A model generated the notes under the pieces. It did not search any database. It saw only the letters and a program-made list of their open reading frames with translations, and was not told where the DNA came from. 64,000 bases of DNA from Sphingobacteriales bacterium 16-39-50 (GTDB lineage Bacteria; Bacteroidota; Bacteroidia; Sphingobacteriales; Sphingobacteriaceae), in the NCBI GenBank assembly GCA_002257025.1, contig NCHA01000001.1:558001-622000 (forward strand), in the 5' to 3' direction. This document shows, piece by piece, positions 43,364 through 52,044 of this stretch; position 1 is the stretch's first letter; each line of letters starts with the position of its first letter. A program made the position numbers and the translations under genes.

Positions 43364-45133
43364 ATGAAAGAGTTTTTCAAATTTGTTTTCGCTTCAATGA
43401 TAGGCTTTATCCTGTCGTTTTTCCTTGTTTTCATACTTCTGATTGCCTTGATTGTTGGCATGGTTTCCTCAGCAGGCAGTGATGGTAAAGTGACTCCAAC
43501 ATCCAATAGTATAATGCATATCAGTCTGGATTACCCAATCAAAGAGCGGACAGATAAGAATCCATTTTCTGAATTCAGTTTCATGGGTTTTGACAACAAA
43601 AAAACTCTTGGTCTTAACGAGATTCTTTTAAGTCTGGAAGAAGCGAAGAAAGATGATCATATCGAAGGTATTTATCTTGATGTTTCGTCTCTAGCTGCAG
43701 GTTTTGCCACAATTGAAGAGATTAGAAATGCTCTTATCGATTTCAAAAAGAGCGGAAAATTCATTTTAGCTTACAGTGAAGTTTACACTCAGGGGGCATA
43801 TTACCTCGCCTCTGTCGCAGATAAAGTATACCTAAATCCTGAAGGGATGATAGATTTCAGGGGATTGAGCTCAGAAATGATGTTTTTTAAAGGTTCACTA
43901 GAGAAGCTGGAAATTGAAGCTCAGATCATCAAAGTTGGAACCTTTAAAAGTGCTGTTGAACCATTTATTCTGGATAAGATGAGTGAGCCCAACCGTCTGC
44001 AGGTAAATTCTTTCCTTGGATCTATGTATGACCATTTCCTCAGCGAAATTTCAAAAAGCAGAAAAGTACCGAAAAGTACACTTTTCTCTCTCGCAGACAG
44101 TGCTAAAGTCAGGAATCCAAAAGACGCCCTGGTTTACAAGATGGTCGATGGCCTTAAATATAAAGATGAGGTACTTGATGAGTTAAAATCCCGTACCGGA
44201 ACAGACAAGAAAAAGGACCTCAAATCGGTAAGTATTGAAGAATATGCTCCGGCTCCTGATGAAAAGAAAGCATCCGCATCAGATCGAATTGCCCTGATTT
44301 ATGCCAATGGTGATATAATAAGCGGTGAAGGAAATGATGAATCAATCGGTTCTGATAGGATTTCAAGGGCCATCCGAAAAGCTAGGATGGATACTAAAGT
44401 TAAAGCTATTGTATTAAGAGTAAACTCTCCCGGTGGCAGTGCCCTTGCGTCAGATGTTATTTGGCGCGAAATGGTTCTGACTAAAAAATCAAAGCCGGTA
44501 ATCGTTTCTATGGGAGATGTAGCAGCATCAGGGGGCTATTATATCGCCTGTGCAGCTGATTCAATCTTTGCACAGCCCAATACAATTACAGGCTCAATTG
44601 GAGTTTTTGGTATCATTCCCAATATGCAGAATTTCTTTAAAAACAAGCTGGGAATTACTTTTGATGGAGTTAAAACAGGAAAATTTGCTGATTTGGGTAC
44701 CGTAAGCCGCCCCTTGACAGATGCTGAAAGAATTATCATTCAGCAGGAAGTAAATAAAGTCTACAGTACCTTTACCCAAAAGGTAGCTGATGGGCGTAAA
44801 AAATCACAATCATATATTGACAGCATTGGTCAGGGAAGAGTTTGGAGTGGCACCGAAGCCTTGCAGAACGGTCTGGTTGACAGATTAGGGAATATTGATG
44901 ATGCTATAGCTTCTGCAGCAAAAAAAGCCAAAATAACTGATTATAAACTTGTAAGTTACCCTGATCAGGTTGATCCTCTTAAATCACTGTTTGAGAATAC
45001 CGGCGATAAAGTAAAGACTTATTTTATGAAACAGGAATTAGGTGATCAGTTTATTTATTATGAGCAAATGAAGTCCGCAATTAACCTTTCTGGTGTCCAG
45101 GCTCGTATACCGTACAATATTCAGGTGAAATAA
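43364..45133 (+). CDS. sppA: Signal peptide peptidase SppA, double-domain type
   Basis: This 589-residue inner-membrane protease degrades leftover signal peptides. One N-terminal membrane segment (about 8-32) is followed by two S49/ClpP-like halves. The catalytic Lys is in GTFKSAVEPF near residue 200, in the first half. The nucleophile Ser is in MGDVAASGGYYIA near residue 390, in the second half, as expected for the long 67-kDa class. The start is ATG 43364, not the upstream TTG in the promoter box. It ends before a strong terminator. Confidence 0.95.
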   Translation: MKEFFKFVFASMIGFILSFFLVFILLIALIVGMVSSAGSDGKVTPTSNSIMHISLDYPIKERTDKNPFSEFSFMGFDNKKTLGLNEILLSLEEAKKDDHIEGIYLDVSSLAAGFATIEEIRNALIDFKKSGKFILAYSEVYTQGAYYLASVADKVYLNPEGMIDFRGLSSEMMFFKGSLEKLEIEAQIIKVGTFKSAVEPFILDKMSEPNRLQVNSFLGSMYDHFLSEISKSRKVPKSTLFSLADSAKVRNPKDALVYKMVDGLKYKDEVLDELKSRTGTDKKKDLKSVSIEEYAPAPDEKKASASDRIALIYANGDIISGEGNDESIGSDRISRAIRKARMDTKVKAIVLRVNSPGGSALASDVIWREMVLTKKSKPVIVSMGDVAASGGYYIACAADSIFAQPNTITGSIGVFGIIPNMQNFFKNKLGITFDGVKTGKFADLGTVSRPLTDAERIIIQQEVNKVYSTFTQKVADGRKKSQSYIDSIGQGRVWSGTEALQNGLVDRLGNIDDAIASAAKKAKITDYKLVSYPDQVDPLKSLFENTGDKVKTYFMKQELGDQFIYYEQMKSAINLSGVQARIPYNIQVK

Positions 45134-45170
45134 TTCAATTAAAGAACAAATTCTCCTTAAAAATTAATCA

Positions 45171-45200
45171 AACCCTTCCCTTTTCAGGGAAGGGTTGTTT
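45171..45200 (+). terminator. Intrinsic terminator downstream of sppA
   Basis: AACCCTTCCC (45171-45180) pairs perfectly over 10 bp with GGGAAGGGTT (45187-45196) around a 6-base loop and is followed by GTTTATTTTT. Confidence 0.9.
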
Positions 45201-45207
45201 ATTTTTG
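45200..45207 (+). promoter_or_regulatory. Predicted -7 box of the polX operon promoter
   Basis: TATTTTTG matches TAnnTTTG, directly after the sppA terminator and 13 bases before the polX ATG. The terminator's T-tract and the box overlap, and the -33 region would lie in the hairpin. Confidence 0.45.
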
Positions 45208-45220
45208 AGCTTTTAGCTGT

Positions 45221-46903
45221 ATGGAAAACAAAACAATTGCCCGGACTTTAAGACTTTTAAGTCAATTGATGGAACTTCATAATGAAAATCCCTTCAAGGT
45301 GAAGTCGGTTGCAAATGCTGCGTTTAAAGTTGATAAACTTCCTTATCCCATTGCGCCTAAATCATTAGATGAAATAGAACAGGTTGATGGACTTGGCAAA
45401 AGCATTGCTTCTAAAATCTGGGAACTTGTGCATTCAAATACCATTGAGGATCTCTCCGATCTTCTCAAACAAACGCCTCCGGGAATAGTGGAAATGATGA
45501 AAATAAAAGGCCTGGGTCCTAAAAAGATCCTGGTCATCTGGAAGGATCTTGGTATTGAGAGCGTGGGAGAGTTGTATTATGCCTGTAATGAAAACCGCCT
45601 GATTGAGGCCAAGGGCTTCGGACTCAAAACTCAGGAAGAAATAAAGAAGACCATCGAATTTAATATGGCCAGCAATGGCCGCTTTCTCTATGCACAGGTT
45701 GAAAGCTTTGCTGAAGCCATCCTGGAAAGAATTAAAGCCGAGATCCAACCTGAATTCGCTTGTCTGACAGGGCAATACCGCCGGAGAGCTGAAATCATTG
45801 ATAGCATTGACCTGCTGTTGGTTAAAGAACTTAACAATACTATCTTAGCTAAGCTGGAAAGCTGGGACCTTAAAGACCTCCAGGTCCTTGAAAACCAAAT
45901 AAATTGCCAGACGGAACAGGGAATAAAAATTAAATTAAGTTTTGTCAAAAAAGCTGAACTGGGATGGGAACTAATCTCCCAAACCGGAAACCCGGAGCAT
46001 GTTGAAACTCTGAGAGCTATGCTTAAAGGATCTGATGTGTCCGGTAAGTCAGAAGAAGAAATTTATGAACTGGCCGGCCTTCCTTTCATTGAACCTGAAC
46101 TAAGAGAAGGCAATGGTGAATTTAAACTCGCAGAATCCAATTCCTTACCCGATCTAATTCAATATTCTGACCTTAAGGGAAGTCTGCACAACCATAGCAC
46201 CTGGAGTGATGGCATCCATACTTTGGAGGAAATGGCGCTTTTCTGTAAAAATGACTTAAAACTGGAGTATTTTGGGATTTGCGATCACTCCAAATCGGCT
46301 TTTTATGCAAATGGCCTTAATGAAACGAGGCTTGCCGCCCAGCAACGTGAAATTGACGAGCTGAATAAAAAGCTTTCCCCATTTCGGATATTTAAAGGAA
46401 TTGAATCTGATATCTTGTATGATGGCTCTCTCGACTATTCAAATGATGTTCTGGCTAGCTTCGACTTTGTTGTCGCATCTGTACATTCAATTTTGAATAT
46501 GAATGAGGAAAAAGCAACTGAGCGCTTGATAAAAGCAATTGAAAACCCATACACTACGATTCTGGGACATCCAACCGGCAGGTTATTGCTCAGCAGAAGC
46601 GGATATCCTATTGATCATAAAAAAGTTATTGATGCCTGTGCCGAAAATCAGGTAATCATTGAGATCAATGCAAATCCACTCAGACTCGATCTGGACTGGA
46701 GATGGCATCAATATGCGATATCAAAGGGTGTGCTTTTGTCGATAAATCCGGATGCTCACAGGAAAGAGGGATTTAATGACATGAAATACGGGACTTTTGT
46801 CGCAAGAAAAGGAGGATTAAGTAAAGAAAATTGTCTCAATGCAATGAATCTTGATCAAATCAGCATCCTGTTTGAACAGAAAAAAAAGAAACAAAAGCTG
46901 TGA
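45221..46903 (+). CDS. polX: PolX-family protein: degenerate X-family polymerase domain with intact PHP domain
   Basis: This 560-residue protein has the bacterial PolX order: 8-kDa-like and helix-hairpin-helix region (about 1-150, with VDGLGKSIASKI and IKGLGPKKI), X-family polymerase core (about 150-300), and C-terminal PHP phosphoesterase (about 318-555). The PHP ligands are all visible: HNH at 323-325, D355-H356, E395, H422, H450 and D511-H513. This supports a 3'-5' exonuclease or AP-endonuclease role in base-excision repair. In the polymerase core the GSYRRG...DID motif reads GQYRRRAEIIDSID, so the first catalytic Asp becomes S195. The third Asp position reads GIKIKL, Lys at 238. It is therefore probably polymerase-dead. 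The GT9 gene begins with GTG overlapping its stop. Confidence 0.92.
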   Translation: MENKTIARTLRLLSQLMELHNENPFKVKSVANAAFKVDKLPYPIAPKSLDEIEQVDGLGKSIASKIWELVHSNTIEDLSDLLKQTPPGIVEMMKIKGLGPKKILVIWKDLGIESVGELYYACNENRLIEAKGFGLKTQEEIKKTIEFNMASNGRFLYAQVESFAEAILERIKAEIQPEFACLTGQYRRRAEIIDSIDLLLVKELNNTILAKLESWDLKDLQVLENQINCQTEQGIKIKLSFVKKAELGWELISQTGNPEHVETLRAMLKGSDVSGKSEEEIYELAGLPFIEPELREGNGEFKLAESNSLPDLIQYSDLKGSLHNHSTWSDGIHTLEEMALFCKNDLKLEYFGICDHSKSAFYANGLNETRLAAQQREIDELNKKLSPFRIFKGIESDILYDGSLDYSNDVLASFDFVVASVHSILNMNEEKATERLIKAIENPYTTILGHPTGRLLLSRSGYPIDHKKVIDACAENQVIIEINANPLRLDLDWRWHQYAISKGVLLSINPDAHRKEGFNDMKYGTFVARKGGLSKENCLNAMNLDQISILFEQKKKKQKL

Positions 46904-47877
46904 AAGACAAGAATCTGAAAATACTGATCATCCGCTTTAGTTCAATTGGAGATATTGTACTTACCAGTCCGGTAATAAGATGCCTGAAAGATCAGCTGGA
47001 AGGCCTAGAACTGCATTATTTAACCAAGAAGTCCTATGAAACTGTATTGGCTGGAAATCCACACATCGATAAAATCCATTACCTTGAGAAATCCCTTTCT
47101 GATTGTATTACAGAACTGAAAAAGGAGAAGTTTGACTATGTAATTGATCTGCACCATAATTTGAGAACATTATGGATCAAGACAAAATTGGGCATAAGAT
47201 CAAGATCTTTTGACAAATTAAACAGGAAAAAGTGGCTTTTGGTCAATTTTAAGATGAATGTCCTCCCTCCTGTTCATATTGTTGACCGCTATCTTCAGAC
47301 TGTAGAATTTCTTGGTGTAAAAAATGACTCTAAAGGACTTGATTACTTTTTATTGAAGCAATATGACCTGACTGAACTGTTACCAGCTTCACATCAAAGA
47401 TTCATTGCAGTTGTTATTGGTGCCCAGCATGCAACAAAACGGCTTCCTGTTGATAAACTGGCCGAACTTTGCAGGAATATTAAAGGCTCTGTGGTTTTAC
47501 TTGGAGGACCTGAGGATAAAGAACGCGCTGAAGAAATTACTAATGCAGCCGGCATTCATGTACTAAATGGCTGTGGCCGATTTAAACTTGATGAATCTGC
47601 ATTCCTTATCAGCAAGGCTGAGAAAGTTGTCACACATGATACCGGGCTCATGCATATCGCAGCAGCCTTCAATAAGCCTATTATATCCGTTTGGGGAAAT
47701 ACAGTTCCTGAGTTTGGAATGTATCCATACAAAGCAGATCATTCACAAATGATTCAGGTTAATGGTCTAAGCTGCCGTCCATGCTCAAAAATTGGGTTTA
47801 ATACGTGCCCAAAGGGTCATTTTAAGTGCATGAATCTTATCAATCTGAATCAAATCATCAAAGAAAGCAATGCCTAA
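46900..47877 (+). CDS. Glycosyltransferase family 9 (heptosyltransferase-like)
   Basis: This 325-residue GT-B fold enzyme of the ADP-heptose:LPS heptosyltransferase family acts in lipopolysaccharide core assembly at the inner membrane. The N-terminus ILIIRFSSIGDIVLTSPVIR and the C-terminal VVTHDTGLMHIAAAFNKPIISVWG are the family's hallmark segments. The sugar and acceptor are not clear. It starts at a GTG whose last two bases begin the TGA stop of polX, a GTGA overlap that indicates translational coupling, and it overlaps sixA by 8 bases. The three genes form one operon with no evident shared function. Confidence 0.93.
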   Translation: MKDKNLKILIIRFSSIGDIVLTSPVIRCLKDQLEGLELHYLTKKSYETVLAGNPHIDKIHYLEKSLSDCITELKKEKFDYVIDLHHNLRTLWIKTKLGIRSRSFDKLNRKKWLLVNFKMNVLPPVHIVDRYLQTVEFLGVKNDSKGLDYFLLKQYDLTELLPASHQRFIAVVIGAQHATKRLPVDKLAELCRNIKGSVVLLGGPEDKERAEEITNAAGIHVLNGCGRFKLDESAFLISKAEKVVTHDTGLMHIAAAFNKPIISVWGNTVPEFGMYPYKADHSQMIQVNGLSCRPCSKIGFNTCPKGHFKCMNLINLNQIIKESNA

Positions 47878-48367
47878 ACAATTACTGATTATTCGCCACG
47901 CAAAAGCAGAAGAAGCCGATTTCAAAAAACCGGATTTCAAAAGAGCATTAAGTCACCGGGGTGAAAAAAATGCTCAGGAAATGGCCAAAAGGTTAAAAAC
48001 AAAAAAATTACACCCTCAAATACTGTATAGTAGTCCGGCATTACGTGCCATTTCAACCACCAGATATTTTGCTCATGAATTAGGAATAGCACAATCAGAT
48101 ATCATTCAGGATCCTGAAATATATGATGCGCTGACCGATACCCTGCTCAATTGTATTAACAGAATGGATGATCAGGCAGATTTTGTTGCACTTTTTGGGC
48201 ATAATCCCTCAATCACTGATCTTGTCAATAAATTCTGCGGAGCAGAAATTTACAATATTCCAACCTGTGGCATCGCGTTGATCCAATTCCCTTTTGACAG
48301 CTGGAAAATGCTAAGTGCGGGGACTGGGGAATTGATTCTCTATGATTATCCGAAAAATGAGCATTAA
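47870..48367 (+). CDS. sixA: SixA-like histidine phosphatase
   Basis: This 165-residue phosphohistidine phosphatase of the histidine-acid-phosphatase superfamily starts with the RHAKAEEAD motif (R9, H10). The second His is in ALFGHNPSITDL. SixA in E. coli removes phosphate from phosphohistidine proteins. An Hpt protein encoded 5 kb to the left is a conceivable substrate, but that is speculation. It is the last gene of the polX-GT9-sixA unit and its end overlaps the convergent dprA by 4 bases. Confidence 0.92.
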   Translation: MPKQLLIIRHAKAEEADFKKPDFKRALSHRGEKNAQEMAKRLKTKKLHPQILYSSPALRAISTTRYFAHELGIAQSDIIQDPEIYDALTDTLLNCINRMDDQADFVALFGHNPSITDLVNKFCGAEIYNIPTCGIALIQFPFDSWKMLSAGTGELILYDYPKNEH

Positions 48368-49458
48368 GTCATTTTATAAACCTTTCCTGGTAATGAAATG
48401 ATACTTCCCTGCATTTCCATGCCTAGAATAACCATGACCAGCTTACTTTGCTGAAAACCGCTTAAAATAGCAAGATCATCAACTCCAAGACTTCCTTTTT
48501 CATATAGAATATTTGCAATGATCTGCTCGTCAGCTGTCAGATTAATTGGCAGACTAAGTTGAGGTTTTAACGGTAACGCCTGATCTCTGGTCCATCCCAT
48601 CAGATATTCAATATCAGCCACTCTGTTCATCAGATTTGCTCTGTTGGTTTTGATCAGAAAATTACATCCCTGACTAAATTCATCATTAATCCTCCCCGGA
48701 TAAGCAAATACATCCCTGTTATAGGAATTGGCCAGTTCAGCGGTAATTAATGCCCCTCCTTTGATATTAGCCTCCACGACTATGGTCAGGTCGGCCAATC
48801 CGGCAATGATCCGGTTCCGCTTAGGAAAATTCTCCCTGTCTGGAATGGTACCCGACATAAATTCAGTGATTAATCCGCCACAATCAAGAATTTTCTCAGC
48901 CATAGTCCGGTGTTGGGCCGGATAGATACGGTCGAGCCCATGTGCAAGAACAGCCACATTCGGAATATTGTTTTTAAGAGCTTCTTTATGAGCCGCTCCA
49001 TCAATCCCATAGGCAAGTCCACTGATAATCAATGGCTGATGAATCTTCAAGTCTTCTACCAGCGTTCTGCATATCTCCTTACCATAATCCGTTGCATTTC
49101 TGGTACCTACAATACTGATTACCTTGCTGGCATTCAGGTCGGCATTTCCTTTAAAATATACTATAATAGGTGCATCTGCACAATTTCTAAGACGCTTCGG
49201 GTAATCATCATCAGTTAGAAAAAAGGCTTTGATCCTGAACTTATCAATAAATTTAAGCTCCTGTTCAGCCCGTTTTAATGCAGAATGTTCTTTTAGAAAT
49301 TCCAGTGTTTTAGGACCAATCCCCGGGATGTGGGCAAGATTCTTAGCTTTTGCTTTAAACACTTCCTCGGCATCACCACAATAACTAAGTAGATTTCTGG
49401 CAAGTACTGAGCCTATACCAGGGATACATGATAATGCCAACTGATGAAGCAATGCCAT
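48364..49458 (-). CDS. dprA: DNA-processing protein DprA
   Basis: This 364-residue protein loads RecA on incoming single-stranded DNA during natural transformation. It has an N-terminal helix-hairpin-helix/SAM-like part (about 1-60, SCIPGIGSVLARNLL and IPGIGPKTL). The Rossmann-type DprA domain follows, with ISIVGTRNATDYGKE and ISGLAYGIDGAAHKEAL (about 110-170). A C-terminal winged-helix (about 300-360, NILYEKGSLGVDDLAILSGF) is also present. No other competence genes are in the window. It converges on sixA with a 4-base overlap of the stop codons. Confidence 0.96.
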   Translation of the reverse strand: MALLHQLALSCIPGIGSVLARNLLSYCGDAEEVFKAKAKNLAHIPGIGPKTLEFLKEHSALKRAEQELKFIDKFRIKAFFLTDDDYPKRLRNCADAPIIVYFKGNADLNASKVISIVGTRNATDYGKEICRTLVEDLKIHQPLIISGLAYGIDGAAHKEALKNNIPNVAVLAHGLDRIYPAQHRTMAEKILDCGGLITEFMSGTIPDRENFPKRNRIIAGLADLTIVVEANIKGGALITAELANSYNRDVFAYPGRINDEFSQGCNFLIKTNRANLMNRVADIEYLMGWTRDQALPLKPQLSLPINLTADEQIIANILYEKGSLGVDDLAILSGFQQSKLVMVILGMEMQGSIISLPGKVYKMT

Positions 49459-49551
49459 ATTCTAAGAATTTTAACGAAAGAATAAAAAACCAGAGCAAAA
49501 AACAGAAAGGACATTTGGGGATGTCGCATTCAGTCGAAATAATATTAAAAC

Positions 49552-50178
49552 TTATTGAGGGATATAAACAACAAATTTAGAATCAAAATAATCTTCTTTA
49601 AAATACTTTGAAAGAGGTATAAGTTCTGTTTTTAAGCCTGATTCTTTAATTTCCTCAGCCAGATCACCACCCTTCAGGTACAATATACCATTTTGAAGAG
49701 TATTCATCGATTTTTTCTCAAATTTTCCCTTTACCCAGGGATAAAATTCAGATAATCGGGTTACAGCTCTGGAAACCACAAAATGGAATTTCTCATCAAT
49801 CTGTTCTGCTCTTGCATGACTTGCCCGCACATTTGTCAAACCACATCCCAAAGCAACCTCCTGTACAACCTTTATCTTCTTTCCAATAGAATCTACCAGA
49901 TGAAAATCAGTTTCCGGAAACATAATTGCAAGTGGAATTCCGGGAAATCCCCCACCAGTACCCACATCCAGCACTTTTTCACCGGGCAAAAATGATATAA
50001 TTTTTGCAATAGCCAATGAGTGAAGAATGTGATGAAGATATAGCATATCGATATCCTTCCTTGAGATCAGATTGATTCTGGCATTCCAGAAACGATAGAG
50101 CTCATCAAGCTCGGCGAACTGCTCCTTCTGCTTCGGGCTAAGTTCAGGGAAATAATATGATATAATATCAGAAGTCAC
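49552..50178 (-). CDS. rsmG: 16S rRNA (guanine(527)-N7)-methyltransferase RsmG
   Basis: This 208-residue SAM-dependent methyltransferase modifies G527 of 16S rRNA, whose loss gives low-level streptomycin resistance in several bacteria. The SAM-binding motif VLDVGTGGGFPGIPLAI near residue 66 and HILHSLAI before it are typical, as is VSRAVTRLSEFYPW near 133. It overlaps the upstream ECF sigma gene by 11 bases, so expression of the two is coupled. It is the last gene of a GT2-sigma-rsmG run. Confidence 0.95.
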   Translation of the reverse strand: MTSDIISYYFPELSPKQKEQFAELDELYRFWNARINLISRKDIDMLYLHHILHSLAIAKIISFLPGEKVLDVGTGGGFPGIPLAIMFPETDFHLVDSIGKKIKVVQEVALGCGLTNVRASHARAEQIDEKFHFVVSRAVTRLSEFYPWVKGKFEKKSMNTLQNGILYLKGGDLAEEIKESGLKTELIPLSKYFKEDYFDSKFVVYIPQ

Positions 50179-50782
50179 TTCTCAAATTTTTCTTTCTACG
50201 GTTCATTATATTCGACATCAGATCCCGGGCCCTAAAAAGCTGTGCCTTTACCGTACCCAAAGGCAGATCAAGCTGCTGAGCGATTTCTTCATAGGATTGT
50301 TCATCATAATACCTCAAAATTATCAGGGTTCTGTACCTTTGAGGTAGTTGCTCTACAATACTCTTTAGTTTCTCACTTTCCTGCTTCTTTATTGATGTTT
50401 GTTCGGGGTTTAAGGCATCAGATGCAATCTGCAATTGCTTCTCATCCTTATCCTCATCAGATAAAGATTGCAGTGAAACCACATTTAGTCTCTTCTTCCT
50501 GATGAAATCTATACAATTATTAGTTGCTATTCTGAATAACCAGGTACTAAAAGCAAAATCAGGTTTATACTTCTCAATATTCTCAAATGCTTTTCCAAAT
50601 GTTTCAACAGTAAGATCCATTGCATCGTCTTTATGGTTGACCATTTTAAGGGCCATAAAGTAAATAGAATCCTTGTATCGCTGCATCAATTCGGCATAAG
50701 CCTTCTGATCCCCATCCCTTGCTCTGATGACCAGCATGAAATCGTTTTTGGCATTTGCCGAAAAATTAGGATTTATTTCCAT
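50168..50782 (-). CDS. ECF-type RNA polymerase sigma factor
   Basis: This 204-residue sigma factor has region 2 at about 22-90, with AMDLTVETFGKAFENIEKYK and FSTWLFRIATNNCIDFIRKK. Region 4 is at about 130-190, with LPQRYRTLIILRYYDEQSYEEIAQQLDLPLGTVKAQLFRAR. The acidic linker between them is long. It is a group of RpoE-like factors common in Bacteroidota and has no anti-sigma gene next to it. It overlaps the GT2 gene upstream by 10 bases and rsmG downstream by 11 bases. Both overlaps imply that it is translated with an envelope glycosyltransferase and an rRNA methylase. Confidence 0.95.
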   Translation of the reverse strand: MEINPNFSANAKNDFMLVIRARDGDQKAYAELMQRYKDSIYFMALKMVNHKDDAMDLTVETFGKAFENIEKYKPDFAFSTWLFRIATNNCIDFIRKKRLNVVSLQSLSDEDKDEKQLQIASDALNPEQTSIKKQESEKLKSIVEQLPQRYRTLIILRYYDEQSYEEIAQQLDLPLGTVKAQLFRARDLMSNIMNRRKKNLRSDF

Positions 50783-51888
50783 TCAACCCTCTTCCTGAAT
50801 AAGGCTATAAAGTTTAAAAGCACTATATAAATGTAATAAATGAAATCAAATACTGGTACCCACCAAATCAGATCAATATACTTTAATTTCTTTAAAACAG
50901 GGATATAAACCAGAATTTGCGCCAGTAATCTGATAGAATAAAATGCAGCAATAATCCACCAATCGGCTTTTATTACAATTAAAGCAATTAGGAATACATA
51001 AAACAGAAAACCTGATAGCACCTGCAGTCCCAGCATTTTTTTATGGCTGCTTTTGTATGCTTTTCCGGCACCTTGATGACGAAATTTTTGTGAAAAATAG
51101 CTGGAAAGCGAATTTTTGGGCTCAGACCAGATATGAGAATCAAAATCGATTTCAATTCTTGTGTTAGCATTAGTGGCGTTCTGGTTTACAAACAGGTCAT
51201 CGTCCCCCGATAAAATGTGCATATGTGATGCAAAGCCCTTACCTCTAAAAAACAGGGATTTCTTATAGGCCATATTTCTTCCTACTCCCATATAGGGATT
51301 ACCTTTTAAAGCATAGGAAAGATAATTAAGGGCAGTAATGAATGTTTCATAACGTATAAAGCGATTAAGCAAACCCCCTTTAAATTCATATGGTGAATAA
51401 GCCAGAACAATTTCGGTTTGCTCATTGAAATTTCGCTGAATACATTTTAGCCATTGGTTTGATGCAGGTCTGCAATCTGCATCGGTAAAGACCAGATTTT
51501 CATTTTTTGCTGCCTTTATTCCGAGAGTTACTGCAAACTTCTTTCCATGCTTAAAACGGGGATGATCATTAATGGTAACGATCTTAAGATTTTTATGCTG
51601 CAGGGATAAGTCGCGTAAAAACCAGTCGGACCCATCATTTGAACAATCATTTACAATTATTACCTCAAAATCAGGGTAATCCTGTTCAAGAAATGGTAAG
51701 AGATTTTGCTTTAAATTCTCCAGCTCATTTTTTGCACAAATGATGACCGAGATCGGCTCCAAAAACTGATTATTATCTTCATAACCTTTATAAACCGCTA
51801 ATTTTCTATGAATTGCAAGAGTATAATATAACTGCAGGATCAAACAAATCAGTAGGGAAATTGAAATCGAAATAACTAAATAATCCAC
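50773..51888 (-). CDS. Glycosyltransferase family 2, membrane-bound
   Basis: This 371-residue protein has one N-terminal membrane segment (about 1-22), a GT-A catalytic domain (about 40-260) and two to three C-terminal membrane segments (about 285-360). The catalytic features are PISVIICAKNELENL and the nucleotide-binding VIIVNDCSNDGS. The metal-binding FTDADC (the DxD motif) and the QNATNANTRI region precede the acceptor-side QKFRHQGAGK, in place of the more usual QxxRW. The sugar and acceptor are unknown, and the membrane layout suggests polysaccharide or lipid-linked sugar synthesis. It is the first gene of the GT2-sigma-rsmG overlap cluster. Confidence 0.93.
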   Translation of the reverse strand: MDYLVISISISLLICLILQLYYTLAIHRKLAVYKGYEDNNQFLEPISVIICAKNELENLKQNLLPFLEQDYPDFEVIIVNDCSNDGSDWFLRDLSLQHKNLKIVTINDHPRFKHGKKFAVTLGIKAAKNENLVFTDADCRPASNQWLKCIQRNFNEQTEIVLAYSPYEFKGGLLNRFIRYETFITALNYLSYALKGNPYMGVGRNMAYKKSLFFRGKGFASHMHILSGDDDLFVNQNATNANTRIEIDFDSHIWSEPKNSLSSYFSQKFRHQGAGKAYKSSHKKMLGLQVLSGFLFYVFLIALIVIKADWWIIAAFYSIRLLAQILVYIPVLKKLKYIDLIWWVPVFDFIYYIYIVLLNFIALFRKRVEWK

Positions 51889-52015
51889 GCGTTAGAATGA
51901 GCTTTAAATAGCGGGTAAATTTCTGATTTTTCAGCTAACTATTGTCATTTTTAAAAAATAAAAGAAATAATCCGGGCATATTTCCGGCTCTCCCCGGCTA
52001 CAGTTTATATTTTGC

Positions 52016-52023
52016 TATTTTTG
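52016..52023 (+). promoter_or_regulatory. Predicted -7 box of the tgt operon promoter
   Basis: TATTTTTG matches TAnnTTTG 21 bases before the tgt ATG. No clear -33 TTTG is present upstream. Confidence 0.5.
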
Positions 52024-52044
52024 CGGCTAATATTTTGCAATTGA

